NCBI RefSeq assembly: GCF_003403035.1
Contig: NZ_QURN01000013.1
Location: 1 to 64,000 of the forward strand
Direction: 5' to 3'
DNA length: 64,000 bases
From: Mesorhizobium denitrificans
GTDB taxonomy: Bacteria; Pseudomonadota; Alphaproteobacteria; Rhizobiales; Rhizobiaceae
Shown: positions 1-9,832 of the stretch, piece after piece
Position numbering within the stretch: the stretch's first letter is position 1
How the letters are laid out: every line of letters begins with the position of its first letter
The notes under the pieces: model-generated
Told to the model about the DNA's origin: nothing
Databases searched by the model: none
What the model saw: the letters and a program-made list of their open reading frames with translations, nothing else
Program-made: the position numbers and the translations under genes

Positions 1-1
1 C

Positions 2-367
2 ATCCATTTCACCGCCGGGTCGGAAGGCAATACGATGACCGGCAATGCCTTCATCGACAATCGCAACCAGGTGAAATATGTCGGCACCCGCTATCTCGAC
101 TGGTCGGTAAATGGGCGCGGCAACTACTGGAGCGACAACCCCGCCTTTGACCTTGATGGCGATGGAATCGGCGACAACGCCTATCGCCCGAACGACCTGA
201 TGGACAAAGTCCTGTGGACGTCACCGCAGGCCAAGATACTCACATCGAGCCCGGCGGTGCAGATCATCCGCTGGGCGCAGGTCCAGTTTCCGGCGCTGTT
301 GCCGGGCGGCGTAGTGGACAGCCATCCGTTGATGGCACCTGCAAGACAGAAGGACGGTTTACAGTGA
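2..367 (+). CDS. nosD: NosD, C-terminal part (cut by window edge)
   Basis: This is the last 121 codons of NosD, the periplasmic right-handed beta-helix protein needed to build the copper sites of nitrous-oxide reductase. The reading frame is open to the left edge, so the start lies outside the window. The fragment carries asparagine- and glycine-rich parallel-helix turns (GNAFIDNR, GRGNYWSDN) and a DLDGDGIGD loop, followed by the conserved NosD end PLM. Its stop overlaps the GTG start of nosF. The following genes nosF, nosY and nosL settle the identification, because NosD works with the NosFY ABC transporter. The rest of the protein cannot be judged. Confidence 0.93.
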   Translation: MHFTAGSEGNTMTGNAFIDNRNQVKYVGTRYLDWSVNGRGNYWSDNPAFDLDGDGIGDNAYRPNDLMDKVLWTSPQAKILTSSPAVQIIRWAQVQFPALLPGGVVDSHPLMAPARQKDGLQ

Positions 368-1284
368 CGGCCCCCACGGTCACATTATCAAGCGTGGCGA
401 AACGCTACGGTCGGATCGAGGCGGTCAAGGATGTCTCCTTCGAGCTTGAACAGGGACAGACGGTGGCCCTCGTCGGCCATAACGGCGCAGGCAAGACGAC
501 GCTTATCAAGTTGATGCTCGGCCTTATCCGGCCGACGCAGGGCACTGTGCAGGTGCTGGGTAAAGACCCGGCCCGCGGCGACTTCGCCGTGCGCCAGCGG
601 CTTGGCTACCTGCCGGAGAGCGTATCCTTCCACATGGCGCTGACCGGGCGGGAGACGCTTGCCTTCTATGCGCGGCTGAAACGTGTGGATGTGTCGGACA
701 TGGCGGGCCTGTTCGAGCGCGTCGGGCTTGCGCCAGCTGCAGCCGACCGCCCCGTCCGGACCTATTCCAAGGGCATGCGGCAACGGCTCGGACTAGCCCA
801 GGCGCTGCTCGGCGCACCACGCGTGCTGCTGCTCGACGAGCCTACCAGCGGACTTGATCCGGCGTTGAGACGAAATTTTTATGAACTGGTGTCCGGCCTG
901 CGCTCGGCAGGTACGACGATCCTGCTGTCCTCGCATGCGCTGACGGAACTCGAAGATCGCACCGACCGGGTGATCATCGTCAACGAGGGCGTGACGATCG
1001 CCGACGGCACTCTGGAGAAGCTGCGGGGCATCGCTCGCCTGCCGACCCGGATCAGCGTCACGCTGGCGGACGGCGCGGGAATAACCGCCCCGAGCGGTGG
1101 GCAGGTCGCCTGGAAGGCTGTCAGGGACCGCACCTTCGAGGCGGAGGTCGCGCCCGAAAACAAAATCTCGATCCTCAGGGACGTCACGACCGATCCCGCC
1201 GCGGTTGCGGCGCTGCATGTGGTGGAGCCGACGCTCGATGAACTCTACGCCCATTTCCTCGGCGGGCGGGGGATGATGCGATGA
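364..1284 (+). CDS. nosF: NosF, ABC transporter ATPase for N2O reductase maturation
   Basis: This is the ATP-binding subunit of the NosDFY complex, which supports copper-site assembly in nitrous-oxide reductase. The GTG start at 364 is preferred because it overlaps the nosD stop and gives a 306-residue protein of normal family length; an upstream in-frame ATG at 214 would lie inside nosD. Walker A (GHNGAGKTT) is near residues 38-46, the signature (YSKGMRQRLG) near 134, and Walker B (LLLDEPTSGLDP) ends with its catalytic DE near 158. A histidine switch follows in SSHALTE. The stop overlaps the nosY start in an ATGA arrangement, implying translational coupling. Nothing is missing. Confidence 0.95.
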   Translation: MTAPTVTLSSVAKRYGRIEAVKDVSFELEQGQTVALVGHNGAGKTTLIKLMLGLIRPTQGTVQVLGKDPARGDFAVRQRLGYLPESVSFHMALTGRETLAFYARLKRVDVSDMAGLFERVGLAPAAADRPVRTYSKGMRQRLGLAQALLGAPRVLLLDEPTSGLDPALRRNFYELVSGLRSAGTTILLSSHALTELEDRTDRVIIVNEGVTIADGTLEKLRGIARLPTRISVTLADGAGITAPSGGQVAWKAVRDRTFEAEVAPENKISILRDVTTDPAAVAALHVVEPTLDELYAHFLGGRGMMR

Positions 1285-2108
1285 ACAATATATTGATCGT
1301 GGCGCGCAAGGAAATCCAGGAGGGCCTGCGGAACCGCTGGGTGCTGGCCACCACGCTGCTGCTGGCGGCGCTTGCGCTCACCCTGTCCTTCCTCGGCAGT
1401 GCGCCGACCGGCAATGTCGGCGTCAACCAGCTCGACGTCGTCATCGTCAGCCTGTCGAGCCTGACCATATTCCTGGTGCCGCTGATTGCGCTGCTGCTTG
1501 CGCACGATGCGATCGTCGGCGAAATAGAACGCGGCACGATGCTGCTGCTGATTAGCTACCCGATCGGCCGGCGGCAGATCATCTTCGGCAAGTTCCTCGG
1601 CCATCTGGCGATCCTCGCCTTCGCCACCCTGTTCGGCTATGGCACGGCGGCTGCGGCACTGGCGCTGACCGGGACCGAGATCGGCTTGGCCAGTTGGTGG
1701 GCCTTCCTGGCGATGATCACTTCATCAATCCTACTCGGTATGGTATTCATAGCCATAGGTTATGTAACGAGCGCGCTTTCCAGCGAGCGGAGCACGGCCG
1801 GCGGCATCGCGATAGGCGTTTGGCTGTTCTTCGTGTTGATATACGACATGGCTCTGCTTGGGGTCCTAGTGGCGGCCGAAGGCCGGCCACTACCGTCCGG
1901 GCTTCTCGATATCCTGCTCGTCCTCAACCCGACCGATGCCTACCGACTGCTCAACCTGGGTTCCGGAGAGGCCGGGGCTCTTTCGGGGCTCGGCGGTATT
2001 GCCGGACATACGGGGCTCAATGGGCCGATGCTCGTTGCCGCTCTCGTCGCCTGGATCGCCGCGCCGCTGACGCTGGCGCTCAGGATATTCTCAAGGAGAG
2101 AGCTATGA
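1281..2108 (+). CDS. nosY: NosY, ABC-2 type membrane permease
   Basis: This is the membrane subunit paired with NosF. The 275-residue protein has about six hydrophobic segments, beginning with the RKEIQEGLRNRWVL entry helix typical of NosY/ABC-2 permeases, and a conserved EIERGTMLLLISYPIGR cytoplasmic segment near residues 80-100. Its start overlaps the nosF stop and its stop overlaps the nosL start (ATGA at both ends), so nosF-nosY-nosL is one translationally coupled unit. The energised NosFY complex is thought to act with periplasmic NosD and copper donor NosL. Length and order match known nos clusters. Confidence 0.94.
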   Translation: MNNILIVARKEIQEGLRNRWVLATTLLLAALALTLSFLGSAPTGNVGVNQLDVVIVSLSSLTIFLVPLIALLLAHDAIVGEIERGTMLLLISYPIGRRQIIFGKFLGHLAILAFATLFGYGTAAAALALTGTEIGLASWWAFLAMITSSILLGMVFIAIGYVTSALSSERSTAGGIAIGVWLFFVLIYDMALLGVLVAAEGRPLPSGLLDILLVLNPTDAYRLLNLGSGEAGALSGLGGIAGHTGLNGPMLVAALVAWIAAPLTLALRIFSRREL

Positions 2109-2674
2109 AGATCGCTCCCGTCATCGCACTCTTGTTCTCCGGCCTTCTCCTAACCGGCTGTAGTGAGGAGAAGGAAGCAGCGCCACCAGCGCCCTACGCA
2201 CTCACCGAGGACGCGATGGGCCGTTATTGTGGCATGAATGTTCTGGAACATCCCGGCCCCAAAGGCCAGGTCATCATGTCCCAAATCCCAGAGCCCATTT
2301 GGTTCAGTTCGGCGCGAGATACGCTCGCCTTCACGATGCTGCCGGAAGAACCCAAGGACATCGCGGCCATCTATGTGTCCGACATGGCCAAGGCAACTAC
2401 ATGGGAAGATCCCGGAGCCGACAACTGGATCGATGCGCGCATAGCTTTCTTCGTGATCGGTAGTGGGCTACGCGGCGGCATGGGCACAGACGAGGCGGTG
2501 CCATTCTCGACGCGCGAGGCTGCCGATATATTCGCCGGAGAACACGGCGGCCGCGTTGTCAGCTTCGAAGAGATTCCCCGCGATTATGTGCTGGGTTCGA
2601 CGACGGACGATGCTGAGATACAGAGTACGCCGGAAAATTTGGAAGAACCCGGGAAAGGACAGACAAATGGCTAG
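2105..2674 (+). CDS. nosL: NosL, copper-chaperone lipoprotein
   Basis: NosL delivers Cu(I) to the nitrous-oxide reductase assembly machinery. The protein has 189 residues. It opens with a lipoprotein signal peptide with lipobox LLTGC, so it should be anchored by a lipid on Cys near residue 18. The family copper-site segment GRYCGMNVLEHPGPKGQ follows near residues 40-57, and the conserved IDARIAFFVIGSGLRGGMG block lies in the second half. The start overlaps the nosY stop. The stop overlaps the nosX start by eight bases, so the last two genes are also likely coupled. The identification is firm. Confidence 0.95.
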   Translation: MKIAPVIALLFSGLLLTGCSEEKEAAPPAPYALTEDAMGRYCGMNVLEHPGPKGQVIMSQIPEPIWFSSARDTLAFTMLPEEPKDIAAIYVSDMAKATTWEDPGADNWIDARIAFFVIGSGLRGGMGTDEAVPFSTREAADIFAGEHGGRVVSFEEIPRDYVLGSTTDDAEIQSTPENLEEPGKGQTNG

Positions 2675-3656
2675 TATCGTCACCCGCCGCCGCGCCATTG
2701 CGATATTCGCCGCGGCCGCCGGCCTACCCCTGATACGGCCCGCGCGGGCGGCAACCCATGCGGTCACCTGGAAAGGGCAGGCGCTGGGTGCGCCGGCGAC
2801 GCTGATCCTGCATCACGAGAACAGGGACAAGGCGCAGCGTCTGATCGACCGTGTCGTGACGGAAGTCTCGCGACTGGAAGAGGTTTTCAGCCTCTACAGG
2901 AGCACATCCGCGATCAGCGAACTGAACCGGGTCGGCGGCCTTGTTGCACCACCCGCCGAGCTGGTGGTTCTGCTCGAAGCCTGTCGCCACCACTGGCATG
3001 AGAGCGGCGGCGCTTTCGACCCGACCATACAGCCGCTCTGGGCGCTCTATCGCGATCACTTCTCGGCGCCGGACGCCGATCCCGACGGCCCGCCGGCTGA
3101 CGCGATCGCCCGGGCGGTCGGGCAGGTCGGCTTCGACGCGGTCCGCTTCAACCGCGACCGCATCGTGTTTGCGCGGCCGGACATGGCGCTGACACTGAAC
3201 GGCATCGCCCAGGGGTATGTCACCGACCGCGTGGTTTCCATACTGCGGGATGCGGGTATCACCAGCAGCATGGTGGACATGGGCGAAGGTCGGGCGATCG
3301 GCGGGCAGGCCGATGGCACCCCGTGGCGCGTCGGCCTTGCCGACCTTCAGGATGCCGAGCGGCCCGACAGCGTCCTCGATCTCATCGACCGGGCGGTCGC
3401 GACATCCAGTCCAGCAGGCTTCCATTTCGATACCGCCCGCCGATTCGGCCATATACTCGACCCGCGCAACGGCGGTGCCAGCGCAGCCTACCGGCGCCTG
3501 ACGGTCGTTGCGCCGGACGCCACGACTGCAGACGCTCTCTCGACCGTCTTCAGCCTGACGGATCCGGAGAGCATCCGTTCAAGCCTTGCTGGAAAACCTG
3601 ATATCATGGTGGATCTTGTTCTGGCGTCAGGCGAACACAGACGATACGGGAGTTGA
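2667..3656 (+). CDS. nosX: NosX, ApbE-family FAD:protein FMN transferase
   Basis: NosX flavinylates the membrane protein NosR, attaching FMN covalently to a threonine, and so supports electron supply to nitrous-oxide reductase. The ATG at 2667 gives 329 residues starting with a twin-arginine-type signal (TRRRAIAIFAAAAG), which fits a periplasmic enzyme. ApbE features include SLYRSTSAISELN, GGAFDPTIQPLW, the NGIAQGYVTDRV segment and a DMGEGRAIGG motif. It overlaps the end of nosL. The final gene of a nosRZDFYLX operon is expected here; nosR and nosZ would lie left of the window. Confidence 0.92.
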   Translation: MASIVTRRRAIAIFAAAAGLPLIRPARAATHAVTWKGQALGAPATLILHHENRDKAQRLIDRVVTEVSRLEEVFSLYRSTSAISELNRVGGLVAPPAELVVLLEACRHHWHESGGAFDPTIQPLWALYRDHFSAPDADPDGPPADAIARAVGQVGFDAVRFNRDRIVFARPDMALTLNGIAQGYVTDRVVSILRDAGITSSMVDMGEGRAIGGQADGTPWRVGLADLQDAERPDSVLDLIDRAVATSSPAGFHFDTARRFGHILDPRNGGASAAYRRLTVVAPDATTADALSTVFSLTDPESIRSSLAGKPDIMVDLVLASGEHRRYGS

Positions 3657-4079
3657 ACGTCCCGCACGGCGTCGAGCGGACCTGGTCGAAGTGCTTTTAC
3701 GCTTATATTGTCTTCCGGTCACCGACGCATCGCCTGCCACTGGTGGCGAGATCGACATTTCGCAGCCTTTTTCCCCAAGACCTAAACGCCTAAGTTCTGG
3801 TTGTCCGACAGCTTCACGTCAACGATGGGAGGAAGCCTTCACCTCAGCTGGTGGGAGATCTGTGGACTATCACCGCGAGGGTCGATCGCCCTACCCATGC
3901 GGACCCGTAGATTTCGTATTCTCCGTCTTGGCCAAAATCGGCATCAAAGCAGAACTTTACGTTTTCCTTTGGGTTGAACGGGCATCCATGGTTGCTATGT
4001 TCAGATAAGGGTTGACTCACGGCCCTTGGTCCATCACCCACGCTGCCGTCGTGCGGCTGAATAAATATCGAGGAGAAAA
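3657..4079. other. Intergenic stretch between nosX and pseudoazurin gene
   Basis: This 423-bp stretch holds no gene that I recognise. Open frames exist on both strands (a plus frame running on from 3586 to 4008 and a minus frame of 65 codons at 3844-4041). Neither has a convincing ribosome site or family signature. A TTGACT hexamer near 4012 could be a -35 element for the pseudoazurin gene, and a GAGGAGA ribosome site lies just before that gene. No FNR/NnrR palindrome of the TTGAT-N4-ATCAA type is visible. Confidence 0.5.
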
Positions 4080-4520
4080 ATGATGAATTTTATTGCAACG
4101 ACTCTCATCGGAGGCGTGGTCTCAGTGCTGATAGGCAGTAGTGCAATCGCTGCGGACTTCGAAGTTGATATGCTCAACAAGGGCTCCGATGGGGTGATGG
4201 TGTTCGAGCCGCTTCTGTCAAAAATCGCTGTCGGCGACACTGTCACCTTTGTGCCAAAGGACAAGGGCCACAACGCTGAAGCCATAAAAAACATGATTCC
4301 TGACGGCGCAGAGCTGTTCAAGGGAAAGGTCAATGAGACAGTAAAGCAGACGTTCAATACGCCCGGAGTCTATGTCATAAAGTGCACGCCGCATTATAGC
4401 ATGGGTATGGTGGCGGTGATCGTGGTGGGAGAGAACCCCGCCAATGTACAGGTGATTAAGGATGCGAAATTGCCGAAGAAGGCGCGCGAGCGGACCGACA
4501 AGGCACTGTCGCAGCTGTAA
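4080..4520 (+). CDS. Pseudoazurin, type 1 copper electron carrier
   Basis: This is a periplasmic blue-copper protein that passes electrons to copper nitrite reductase or nitrous-oxide reductase. The 146-residue precursor has a signal peptide ending near AIAA at residues 22-25. The type 1 copper ligands are all present with the exact family spacing: His64 (KGHNAE), Cys102 (IKCTPH), His105 and Met110. A strong ribosome site (GAGGAGA) precedes tandem ATG codons at 4080 and 4083; either may be used. It sits close to the nos cluster, which fits a role in denitrification. Its stop codon lies directly at the junction with an unrelated helicase remnant. Confidence 0.93.
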   Translation: MMNFIATTLIGGVVSVLIGSSAIAADFEVDMLNKGSDGVMVFEPLLSKIAVGDTVTFVPKDKGHNAEAIKNMIPDGAELFKGKVNETVKQTFNTPGVYVIKCTPHYSMGMVAVIVVGENPANVQVIKDAKLPKKARERTDKALSQL

Positions 4521-5571
4521 GAGAGGGGCAGGCGCGGGAAATTGTAGCCCGGCAAGAAGCCTTCGGTCGCAAGATAGCGATACGAATAGAAGTCCGATCC
4601 GTTCGAGGCTTTGCCTTGTTCCAGAATGGTGATCTGGTCGCTCGCCTGCATCTGCGCCGCTTTGATGCGACGGCGATCCGCGCCGGAAAGCCCCGTGATC
4701 TCGGAGCGCGCATTGGCTTCCATCAATTGCGTTCGGGCTGAATTGTAGAGTTCGCGCCAGCGATCGAAGGCACGATCAAAGTCCTCGGGCGCACGTTGAG
4801 CGACGGCAGACACGAAATCGTCGGGATCACTCATCCACGCCGGCATTCGGCCATCGACGGATGCAAGAATCTGATCGAGCACTCGCTTCATTGGGGCATG
4901 TGCCATCCCAGCGAGTGCGGGCGGATCGATGATGTCGTGAATTTCTTTCTTCAACGGATAGCCCGTCCCCGTTAGATTGAGGATTTCGGGGATGTCCGGC
5001 GAGAGGGCAAGTTTCGCTTCAGCGAGCCAGATAGCGTGCAAGTGCGAACGCACAAGCTCTTCGTTGGTGATGTCGAGCGCGGGCGGACGGACGACGCCGG
5101 CCACCATTTCATTGCGCCGCTCAAAGAAATATTGGTCATGCGGCGATTGAGCGGCGCAATAGGTTACGATGACGGCAGCCTGCCCGGAACGGCCAGCACG
5201 ACCGGCGCGCTGCGCATAGTTCGCCGGCGTCGGAGGCACGTTGCGCAGATAAACGGCATTGAGCGCCGAGATGTCGACACCAAGCTCCATGGTCGGAGAG
5301 CAAAAGAGAGCCGGTAGAAACTGTTCCGACTCTCCCACCGCATTAAGTTCGACAGCGTTTTGGGCGAGGTTTTCCCGGTCTTCCTTCTCGTACCTGAAGC
5401 GCCACTCGCGCCATTCGCGCTGTCTTTGGGAGACCTGCGCCGTATGTTCACGGCCCTCAAGTCCCCAAAATTTGCTTCCGCCGGCTTTCAGGTCAGCAGC
5501 AATGTGATGATAGAGATCGTGGAAGTAACGATTTACTTTGGCCGTGCCAGACCGAACGGCTTCACCAGGAA
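4521..5571 (-). pseudogene. Remnant of a large SF2 helicase, truncated at both ends
   Basis: About 350 codons of the C-terminal half of a large DEAD/DEAH-type helicase survive here. The helicase motifs V and VI region is clear: ALFCSPTMELGVDIS is followed by PPTPANYAQRAGRAGRSGQ and VIVTYC, then a conserved YRYLATEGFLPGYNF segment. Such proteins are usually well over 1000 residues and often sit in defence islands. Motif I and the DEAH box are absent. The 5' side ends exactly at the left inverted repeat of the Tn3-family element, and the 3' side ends at the pseudoazurin stop. The frame stays open into both neighbours, which hides the damage. The 'SPTMELGVDI' form argues against DISARM DrmA. Confidence 0.8.
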
Positions 5572-5609
5572 GGGGTCGGAACAAGAACCGTTCCCGCAGA
5601 CACGCTAAG
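5572..5609 (+). repeat. Left terminal inverted repeat of the Tn3-family element
   Basis: This 38-bp repeat starts GGGGTCGGAACAAGAAC and ends ACACGCTAAG. It matches the reverse complement of the right end except at about five inner positions (18 and 25-28). The outer 17 bases and the inner 10 bases are identical. Confidence 0.92.
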
Positions 5610-5729
5610 ATCGAACGAAGCGCGAACACGCGCATAGATCTGTAGATGAAGCCACCGGGCTGGTTGAAAGCTTCCGGCCGATGGCCAACCACTTCCCCTT
5701 GGAATTTAGAGTGCCGAGGGAGAAGGCGA

Positions 5730-8705
5730 GTGGGTAGAAGACGGCTTGTCAGTTCAAAGGAAGCGGCGGTACTGCTGGGCATAGCGACGGACGAGGATAA
5801 TCTGATCCGTCACTTTACTCTGGACCCGGCAGATAGATTGGAATGCGAACTCCGCCGGCGACCGCAGAACAAGCTGGGCTTCGCCGTTCAACTCTGCACG
5901 ATGCGACAAACAGGGCGGCTCTTGTGGGACAACGAGCCGCCACCTCCGGCTGTGATCACCTATCTTGCGGATCAGCTCGGTATCGACGCGCGCCTCTACG
6001 CCTTCTATGCGCATCGAGTGCAGACGCGTTTCGATCACAGCCGATCGTTGATGGCTTACCTCGGTCTCCGGACTGCATCTAGAGACGATCGCCGCGCCGC
6101 TCTTGTGGCTGCAATCGATGCGGCGGCTAACGGCGATCACGGGTTGCCGATCGCGACAGCAGTCGTTGCCGAGTTCCGGAAACGAAACGCACTCCTGCCT
6201 TCGCTGCATTCCATCGAGAAGATCGGCCTCGGCGGTCGCGCGATAGCTCGCCGACGGGCGGAGAAAGAACTTATCGAGGGTATCTCGCCTGATCAGCTTG
6301 CGTCATTGGACAGGCTGTTGGAGGTTGACCCGGCCCTCGGCCAGACGCGCTTTCATTGGCTGCGCTCGGCGCCAGAAGCGCCAGGTGCGTCAAACCTAGT
6401 CGGGCTGACAGAACGCATTGCCTTCCTGCGCAACCTGGAAATCGACGCGAAATTGCAGGTGCGCATACCATCTGGACGATGGGATCAGATGATCCGTGAG
6501 GGCAACGCCACACCGGCATGGTTGGCCAACGACTTCAATGCCAGCCGTCGACACGCGCTGATCGTGGCGCAGATTATCAAGCTCGGCCAGAAGCTCACCG
6601 ACGATGCAGTGTCGATGTTCATCAAGTTGATAGGTCGGCTGTTCTCGCAAGCCAATAACCGCAAGAAGCAGCGGCACATGGACTGCAGGCCGGATACCGC
6701 CAAGGCACTGCGCATGTTCCTGGACACGATCACAGCCCTGCAGTCCGCGAACGATTATGGCCGGAACGCATTGGAGGTTCTCGATCAGGAAGTTGGGTGG
6801 CATCGGTTGCTTCGGATGAAGCCTGAGCTTGAGTCGATGGTCGAAGACAATGAGGCGTCGCCATTGACCTTGGCGGCCGAGCAATATGCGACCGTCAACA
6901 AATATGCCGGTGCGTTCCTGCAGGCGTTCACGTTCCGCTCAGCGCGCCGCCACGATCCCCTTCTTGCGGCGATTTCGCTGCTGAAACGGCTCTATGCCGA
7001 GAAGCGGCGGATCCTTCCGGATCGCGTCCCGGTCACCCACCTCAGCCAAGCTGATCGACGGCTAATCCTCGGGCAGGAGAAGCCCGATCGCCGTCTCTAT
7101 GAGATTGCAACGCTCGCGGCTTTGCGGGACCGACTTAGATCTGCGGACATCTGGGTCGATGGCAGCCGATCCTTCCGGCCGATCGACGAGCATCTTATGC
7201 CGCGGTCAACATTCACCACCATGAAGGAGGAGGACCGCCTCGGGCTGGGCGTCCAAGGTGACGGCGCGCAGTGGCTTGCCGAAGCGCGTCAGATGCTCGA
7301 CTTCAACCTGAAGCGCCTCGCGCACAGAGCACGGTCCGGAAAGCTCGAAGGTGTTCGTCTTGAAGCCGGCATGTTGATCGTGACGCCAACGGCTGGCGAG
7401 GTTCCGGCGGCGGCCGAGGAACTGAACGCCGAGATCAGCGAGCTTTATCCGTTGGTCGAGGTGCCGGACCTTCTGCGGGATGTGCACGAATGGACCGGCT
7501 TTGCGGACTGCTTCACGCATGTTCGCACGGGTGACACTCCGAGGAATGTCTCGGCCATGCTGGCCGGCGTGCTGGCCGATGCGACCAACCTCGGTCCGAA
7601 GCGAATGGCGAGCGCGTCCAAAGGAATCAGCGCTCACCAGATCGGCTGGATGCGCACCTTCCACGCTCGGTCGGAGACCTATCGCGCGGCGCAAGCATGT
7701 ATCACCGATGCACACACCCGCCATCCGCATTCTCGACTGTGGGGCAACGGAACAACCTCATCGTCCGATGGCCAATTCTTCCGCGCGAGCGATCGAGCCG
7801 CAAAGCGCGGCGACATCAATTTGCATTACGGCAGCGAACCCGGATCGAAATTCTACAGCCATCTTTCCGATCAGTATGGCTACTTCAGCATTCTGCCCAT
7901 CAGTCCGACCGAAAGCGAGGCGGCCTACGTGCTCGATGGGCTATTCGATCAGGACACGGTCCTCGAGATCCAGGAACACTTTACCGATACGGGCGGCGCG
8001 AGTGATCACGTATTCGGGCTGTTCGCCCTGATCGGCAAGCGGTTCGCACCGCGACTGCGCAATCTCAAAGATCGGAAGTTCCACACATTCGAGAAAGGCG
8101 ACGCATATCCGGCGCTGTCGAACCACATCGGGGCGCCGATCAACACCACTTTGATTCTCGACCATTGGGACGATCTGCTCCATCTGGCGGCGTCGATCAC
8201 GACGCGATCCGTGGTGCCGTCTACGATCCTGAAGAAGCTGTCCGCATCTCCGAAGGAAAGCCAGCTCGCAAGGGCGCTACGGGAACTCGGTCGGATCGAG
8301 CGATCGCTGTTCATGATCGAATGGTACTCAAGTCCGATATTGCGTCGGCGCTGCCAAGCCGGCCTCAACAAGGGCGAAGCCGCGCATAAACTGAAGCGCG
8401 CTGTCTTCTTCCACGAGCGCGGCGAAATCCGCGACCGATCATTCGAAAGCCAGGCGTTCCGCGCCTCCGGCCTCAATCTCGTCGTTGGCGCGATCGTGCA
8501 TTGGAATACGGTCTATATCGAACGGGCCGTCACCCACTTGCGCAAAATGCACCGCGAGATTCCGGATCATCTGCTCAAGCACGTCTCGCCGCTGAGCTGG
8601 GAACACATCAATCTGACCGGGATCTACACCTGGGATGCAGAACATCAGATGCCTGAAGGCTTCCGGTCGCTCAGACTTCCGGCTCGGTTACGCCACGCCG
8701 CATGA
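5730..8705 (+). CDS. tnpA: Tn3-family transposase TnpA (DDE)
   Basis: This is the replicative transposase of the element, about 991 residues, which is normal for the family. The GTG at 5730 is preferred: it follows a purine-rich ribosome site (GAGGGAGAAGG) and yields an N-terminus [16 protein letters not shown] that matches other TnpA proteins. An ATG at 5646 would add 28 residues that look unlike the family. The C-terminal DDE region includes the conserved segments [28 protein letters not shown] and [18 protein letters not shown], and ends with [12 protein letters not shown]. It seems intact and so may be active. Confidence 0.93.
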   Translation: MGRRRLVSSKEAAVLLGIATDEDNLIRHFTLDPADRLECELRRRPQNKLGFAVQLCTMRQTGRLLWDNEPPPPAVITYLADQLGIDARLYAFYAHRVQTRFDHSRSLMAYLGLRTASRDDRRAALVAAIDAAANGDHGLPIATAVVAEFRKRNALLPSLHSIEKIGLGGRAIARRRAEKELIEGISPDQLASLDRLLEVDPALGQTRFHWLRSAPEAPGASNLVGLTERIAFLRNLEIDAKLQVRIPSGRWDQMIREGNATPAWLANDFNASRRHALIVAQIIKLGQKLTDDAVSMFIKLIGRLFSQANNRKKQRHMDCRPDTAKALRMFLDTITALQSANDYGRNALEVLDQEVGWHRLLRMKPELESMVEDNEASPLTLAAEQYATVNKYAGAFLQAFTFRSARRHDPLLAAISLLKRLYAEKRRILPDRVPVTHLSQADRRLILGQEKPDRRLYEIATLAALRDRLRSADIWVDGSRSFRPIDEHLMPRSTFTTMKEEDRLGLGVQGDGAQWLAEARQMLDFNLKRLAHRARSGKLEGVRLEAGMLIVTPTAGEVPAAAEELNAEISELYPLVEVPDLLRDVHEWTGFADCFTHVRTGDTPRNVSAMLAGVLADATNLGPKRMASASKGISAHQIGWMRTFHARSETYRAAQACITDAHTRHPHSRLWGNGTTSSSDGQFFRASDRAAKRGDINLHYGSEPGSKFYSHLSDQYGYFSILPISPTESEAAYVLDGLFDQDTVLEIQEHFTDTGGASDHVFGLFALIGKRFAPRLRNLKDRKFHTFEKGDAYPALSNHIGAPINTTLILDHWDDLLHLAASITTRSVVPSTILKKLSASPKESQLARALRELGRIERSLFMIEWYSSPILRRRCQAGLNKGEAAHKLKRAVFFHERGEIRDRSFESQAFRASGLNLVVGAIVHWNTVYIERAVTHLRKMHREIPDHLLKHVSPLSWEHINLTGIYTWDAEHQMPEGFRSLRLPARLRHAA

Positions 8706-8724
8706 CGTTCATGCTCCGTTCGAC

Positions 8725-8762
8725 CTTAGCGTGTCGCTGGGAACAGTTCTTGTTCCGACCCC
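8725..8762 (-). repeat. Right terminal inverted repeat of the Tn3-family element
   Basis: This 38-bp repeat begins CTTAGCGTGT on the plus strand and ends CCGACCCC. It is the inverted partner of the left repeat. It starts 19 bp after the transposase stop and abuts the truncated ABC permease gene directly. Confidence 0.92.
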
Positions 8763-9683
8763 ATCCAGGACGCCTTCTACCTTCCCTATTTCATGCCGCC
8801 GAAGCCTATCGCGCAGCCGGAGATGGACCTCAGAATGGATGCCGGGCTCGATACCTTCGCTCGCGACATTCCCCCTGACTTCCAGCGCGACCTGCTGGCT
8901 GGGCGCTCGCCGACCATTCAGCTCAACATAGACGCCACGCGCATGTCGCAGGCCTTCACCGGGGGTGGCTACGTCCAGTCCATTGTAAACGGTGAAATCG
9001 AGGAATTTCTTGCGCATCACAGGACCGAAACACGATTGCCAGTGGAGATCGACCTGCGTGCCCGCTTCAATCCTGAACTGGACAAGGGATGGTTCGGCGC
9101 CATCAACGAAATGATCGAATCCATCACGATGCTCTCCGTCATCCTCACCGGCGCCGCCCTAATCCGCGAGCGCGAGCACGGCACGATTGAACACCTTCTT
9201 GTCATGCCCGTCACCGCATTCGAAATCATGGTGGGCAAAGTTTGGTCGATGGGCCTGGTTGTGCTGGTGGCAACGGCATTCTGCCTGGTCGTGGTCATTC
9301 AGGGCCTGCTTGCGGTACCCATTCAAGGATCGGTGACGCTGTTCATGGTCGCGGCCGGCCTCGACATTTTCGCCATGACCTGTCTCGGCCTGTTCCTGGC
9401 GACGGTAACCGGTTCTATGCCCCAGTTCGCCTTGCTCGTGATGATGGTGTTGATGCCGCTTCAGTTGTTGTCGGGCGGCGTGACGCCGCGCGAGAACATG
9501 CCCGAAATCATCCAGACCATCATGTATGCAGCGCCCAACACACATTTCGTGATCCTGGCGCAAGCGGTGCTCTTCCGCGGCGCCGGCCTCGCTGTCGTCT
9601 GGCCACAGCTTGCCGCGCTCGCGGTCATCGGCCTCCTGCTATTTGCATTCTCGTTGCAGCGTTTTCGTCAGTTTCTGCGGTAG
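8763..9683 (+). pseudogene. ABC-2 type permease (YhhJ-like), 5' end removed
   Basis: This is the C-terminal three quarters (about 306 codons) of an ABC-2 permease of the YhhJ type, which normally partners an RbbA-like ATPase and a HlyD-like protein. Coding sense begins immediately after the transposon repeat (IQDAFYLPYFM), so the N-terminal helix and start codon are lost. The periplasmic segment with FNPELDKGWFGAINE and the ALIREREHGTIEHLLVMPV coupling region are present, followed by about five membrane helices ending LFAFSLQRFRQFLR. An internal ATG at 8793 could be used, but a working protein is unlikely. A hairpin with a T-run lies about 40 bp downstream. Confidence 0.85.
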
Positions 9684-9725
9684 GCGTACAGCATCGCCGA
9701 AAATGCCCTGATCCTGAGAATGCCA

Positions 9726-9748
9726 GGCCGACAACGGCCGCCTTTTTT
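9726..9748 (+). terminator. Intrinsic terminator after the ABC permease remnant
   Basis: A perfect 5-bp GC stem (GGCCG-ACAA-CGGCC) is followed after three bases by six T residues, the form of a rho-independent terminator. It closes the truncated permease unit. Confidence 0.7.
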
Positions 9749-9832
9749 GATCCCGCTCAAAGCGGGGTCGCCAAAACCACGCGATGATGCGCTCGGACGC
9801 AGGCAAGAACCTGATTTAGGGAGCATGAAATC

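Larger units (their letters stand above)
5572..8762 (+). mobile_element. Tn3-family transposon, transposase only
   Basis: A complete 3191-bp element is bounded by two 38-bp terminal inverted repeats that begin GGGGTCGG and end GCTAAG on the inner side, as is usual for the Tn3 family. The only gene inside is the transposase; there is no resolvase and no cargo. The five bases outside the left end (aggaa) and right end (atcca) differ, so there is no target duplication. The two flanks are truncated unrelated genes: a helicase on the left and an ABC permease on the right. That pattern suggests a deletion or recombination between copies after insertion. Confidence 0.9.

Noticed and set aside
3586-4008. 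Plus-strand frame overlapping the end of nosX
   Set aside because: It starts inside nosX, has no ribosome site and no family resemblance; the region is treated as intergenic.
4521-5571. DISARM DrmA as identity of the helicase remnant
   Set aside because: DrmA-type proteins carry a different motif V/VI wording; the SPTMELGVDI and PPTPANYAQRAGRAGR segments fit another large SF2 helicase group.
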